This document shows, piece by piece, positions 6,209 to 6,770 of a DNA stretch of 6,770 nucleotides. Made by a program: the position numbers and the translations under genes. Position 1 is the stretch's first letter. Each line of letters begins with the position of its first letter. Under the pieces are notes generated by a model. It saw only the letters and a list, made by a program, of their open reading frames with translations. It made no database searches and was not told the DNA's origin. This stretch comes from an uncultured Lachnospiraceae bacterium (GTDB lineage Bacteria; Bacillota; Clostridia; Lachnospirales; Lachnospiraceae), in contig CALGGL010000201.1 of NCBI GenBank assembly GCA_937915975.1, positions 1-6,770 on the forward strand, written 5' to 3'.

Positions 6209-6770
6209 TTAGAACTTACCTGCCTTTGCTGCTTCTTCGATAGAAACCGCAACTGCAACAGTCATACCAACCATAGGGTTGTTACCTGCACCGATAAGAC
6301 CCATCATCTCAACGTGAGCAGGAACTGATGAAGAACCTGCGAACTGTGCATCTGAATGCATACGTCCTAAGGTATCAGTCATACCGTATGAAGCAGGACC
6401 TGCTGCCATGTTATCAGGGTGAAGTGTACGTCCTGTACCACCACCTGAAGCAACTGAGAAGTACTTCTTACCCTTCTCGTTACATTCCTTCTTATAAGTA
6501 CCTGCAACAGGATGCTGGAATCTGGTAGGGTTAGTTGAGTTACCTGTGATAGATACGTCAACGCCTTCCTTCCACATAATTGCAACACCTTCAGGTACTG
6601 AGTTAGCACCGTAGCAATTAACCTTAGCACGAAGTCCGTCTGAATAAGACTTACGTGAAATCTCTTTTACTTCATTTGTATATGGATCATATTCAGTCTC
6701 AACAAATGTAAATCCGTTGATACGTGAGATAATCTGTGCAGCATCCTTACCTAAACCGAGATCGGAAGAG
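6209..6770 (-). CDS. GGGtGRT-family protein, C-terminal part (5' end missing)
   Basis: The minus-strand frame is open from the right edge to the TAA at 6209, about 186 codons; the ATG at 6577 is internal. The protein contains the family-naming motif GGGTGRTLHPDNMAAGP, with neighbouring SITGNSTNPTRFQHPVAGTYKKE, GMTDTLGRMHSDAQFAGSSS and VEMMGLIGAGNNPMVG. I recognise these as the GGGtGRT protein family, about 330 residues long and of unknown biochemical function, so roughly the last 55% is present. The many Gly, Asn, His and Ser residues in the conserved motifs suggest an active or ligand-binding site, but no reaction can be named. No membrane segment or signal peptide is visible in this part. 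Arg codons are almost all CGT, and Gly and Ala lean to GGT and GCT, unlike the neighbouring genes, which suggests high expression. The first four or so codons at the right edge come from probable adapter sequence and should not be trusted. Confidence 0.88.
   Translation of the reverse strand, partial: SSDLGLGKDAAQIISRINGFTFVETEYDPYTNEVKEISRKSYSDGLRAKVNCYGANSVPEGVAIMWKEGVDVSITGNSTNPTRFQHPVAGTYKKECNEKGKKYFSVASGGGTGRTLHPDNMAAGPASYGMTDTLGRMHSDAQFAGSSSVPAHVEMMGLIGAGNNPMVGMTVAVAVSIEEAAKAGKF
6759..6770 (+). other. Probable Illumina adapter remnant at the contig end
   Basis: The last 12 bases, AGATCGGAAGAG, are identical to the start of the Illumina TruSeq adapter and end exactly at the window edge. 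On the coding strand this reads CTCTTCCGATCT and would translate as Ser-Ser-Asp-Leu ahead of GLGKDAAQII. My memory of the family has Asn-Gly-Leu-Gly-Lys-Asp here; the last trusted base (C at the third codon position) is compatible with AAC, supporting an artificial join. Confidence 0.8.

Noticed and set aside
6328..6630. Open frames on both strands overlapping the GGGtGRT gene.
   Set aside because: The conserved family motifs are all in the minus-strand frame ending at 6209; the others are out-of-frame shadows.
1..6770. CRISPR repeats, tRNA or rRNA genes, insertion sequences and attachment sites.
   Set aside because: I saw no regularly spaced repeats, no cloverleaf-like sequence in the three gaps, no transposase or integrase reading frame and no flanking inverted repeats.

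Overview
The window looks like chromosomal DNA from a low-GC, Gram-positive anaerobe of the class Clostridia, most plausibly a Lachnospiraceae-type gut or rumen bacterium. The reasons are AT-rich sequence, strong AGGAG-type ribosome binding sites, TATAAT-type promoters, short U-tailed hairpin terminators, and the gene families present. That placement is inference; there is no rRNA or marker gene here. The right end finishes in 12 bases identical to the start of the Illumina TruSeq adapter, so it is probably the physical end of an assembled contig and genuine genome sequence probably stops near 6758.

Layout, read from right to left because most genes are on the minus strand. (1) 6209-6758, minus: C-terminal part of a GGGtGRT-family protein, conserved but of unknown function, with the codon choice of a highly expressed gene. 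(2) 5350-6126, plus: an Alg5/DPM1-like family 2 glycosyltransferase, convergent with (1) and sharing a bidirectional hairpin terminator with it. (3) 4079-5209, minus: a LytR-CpsA-Psr (LCP) ligase with one membrane anchor, divergent from (2); back-to-back promoters lie between them. The pair suggests a cell-wall glycopolymer step: lipid-linked sugar synthesis, then transfer of polymer to peptidoglycan. (4) A terminator at 4038-4075 closes the LCP unit.

(5) A second minus-strand transcription unit starts at a good extended -10 promoter (3997-4025) and runs off the left edge. It holds three closely packed genes. The first is a 568-residue two-domain protein joining an HSL-type alpha/beta hydrolase to an LCM/TcmP-type S-adenosylmethionine methyltransferase. 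The second is a NatA-like ABC ATPase. The third, overlapping it by ATGA, is a NatB-like ABC-2 permease whose C-terminal end, where the window cuts it, looks like the junction to a fused CPBP-type intramembrane protease domain.

This operon is the most interesting part. An esterase-like and a carboxyl/O-methyltransferase-like enzyme are fused in one chain and co-transcribed with an export ATPase and a permease-protease. It could be a system that modifies and exports a small molecule or peptide, or a reversible methyl-ester switch. The substrate is unknown, and no precursor peptide or other biosynthetic gene is visible. There is no gene-free stretch longer than 300 bases: the three intergenic gaps are 119, 140 and 82 bases, and all are largely explained by promoters, ribosome binding sites and terminators.
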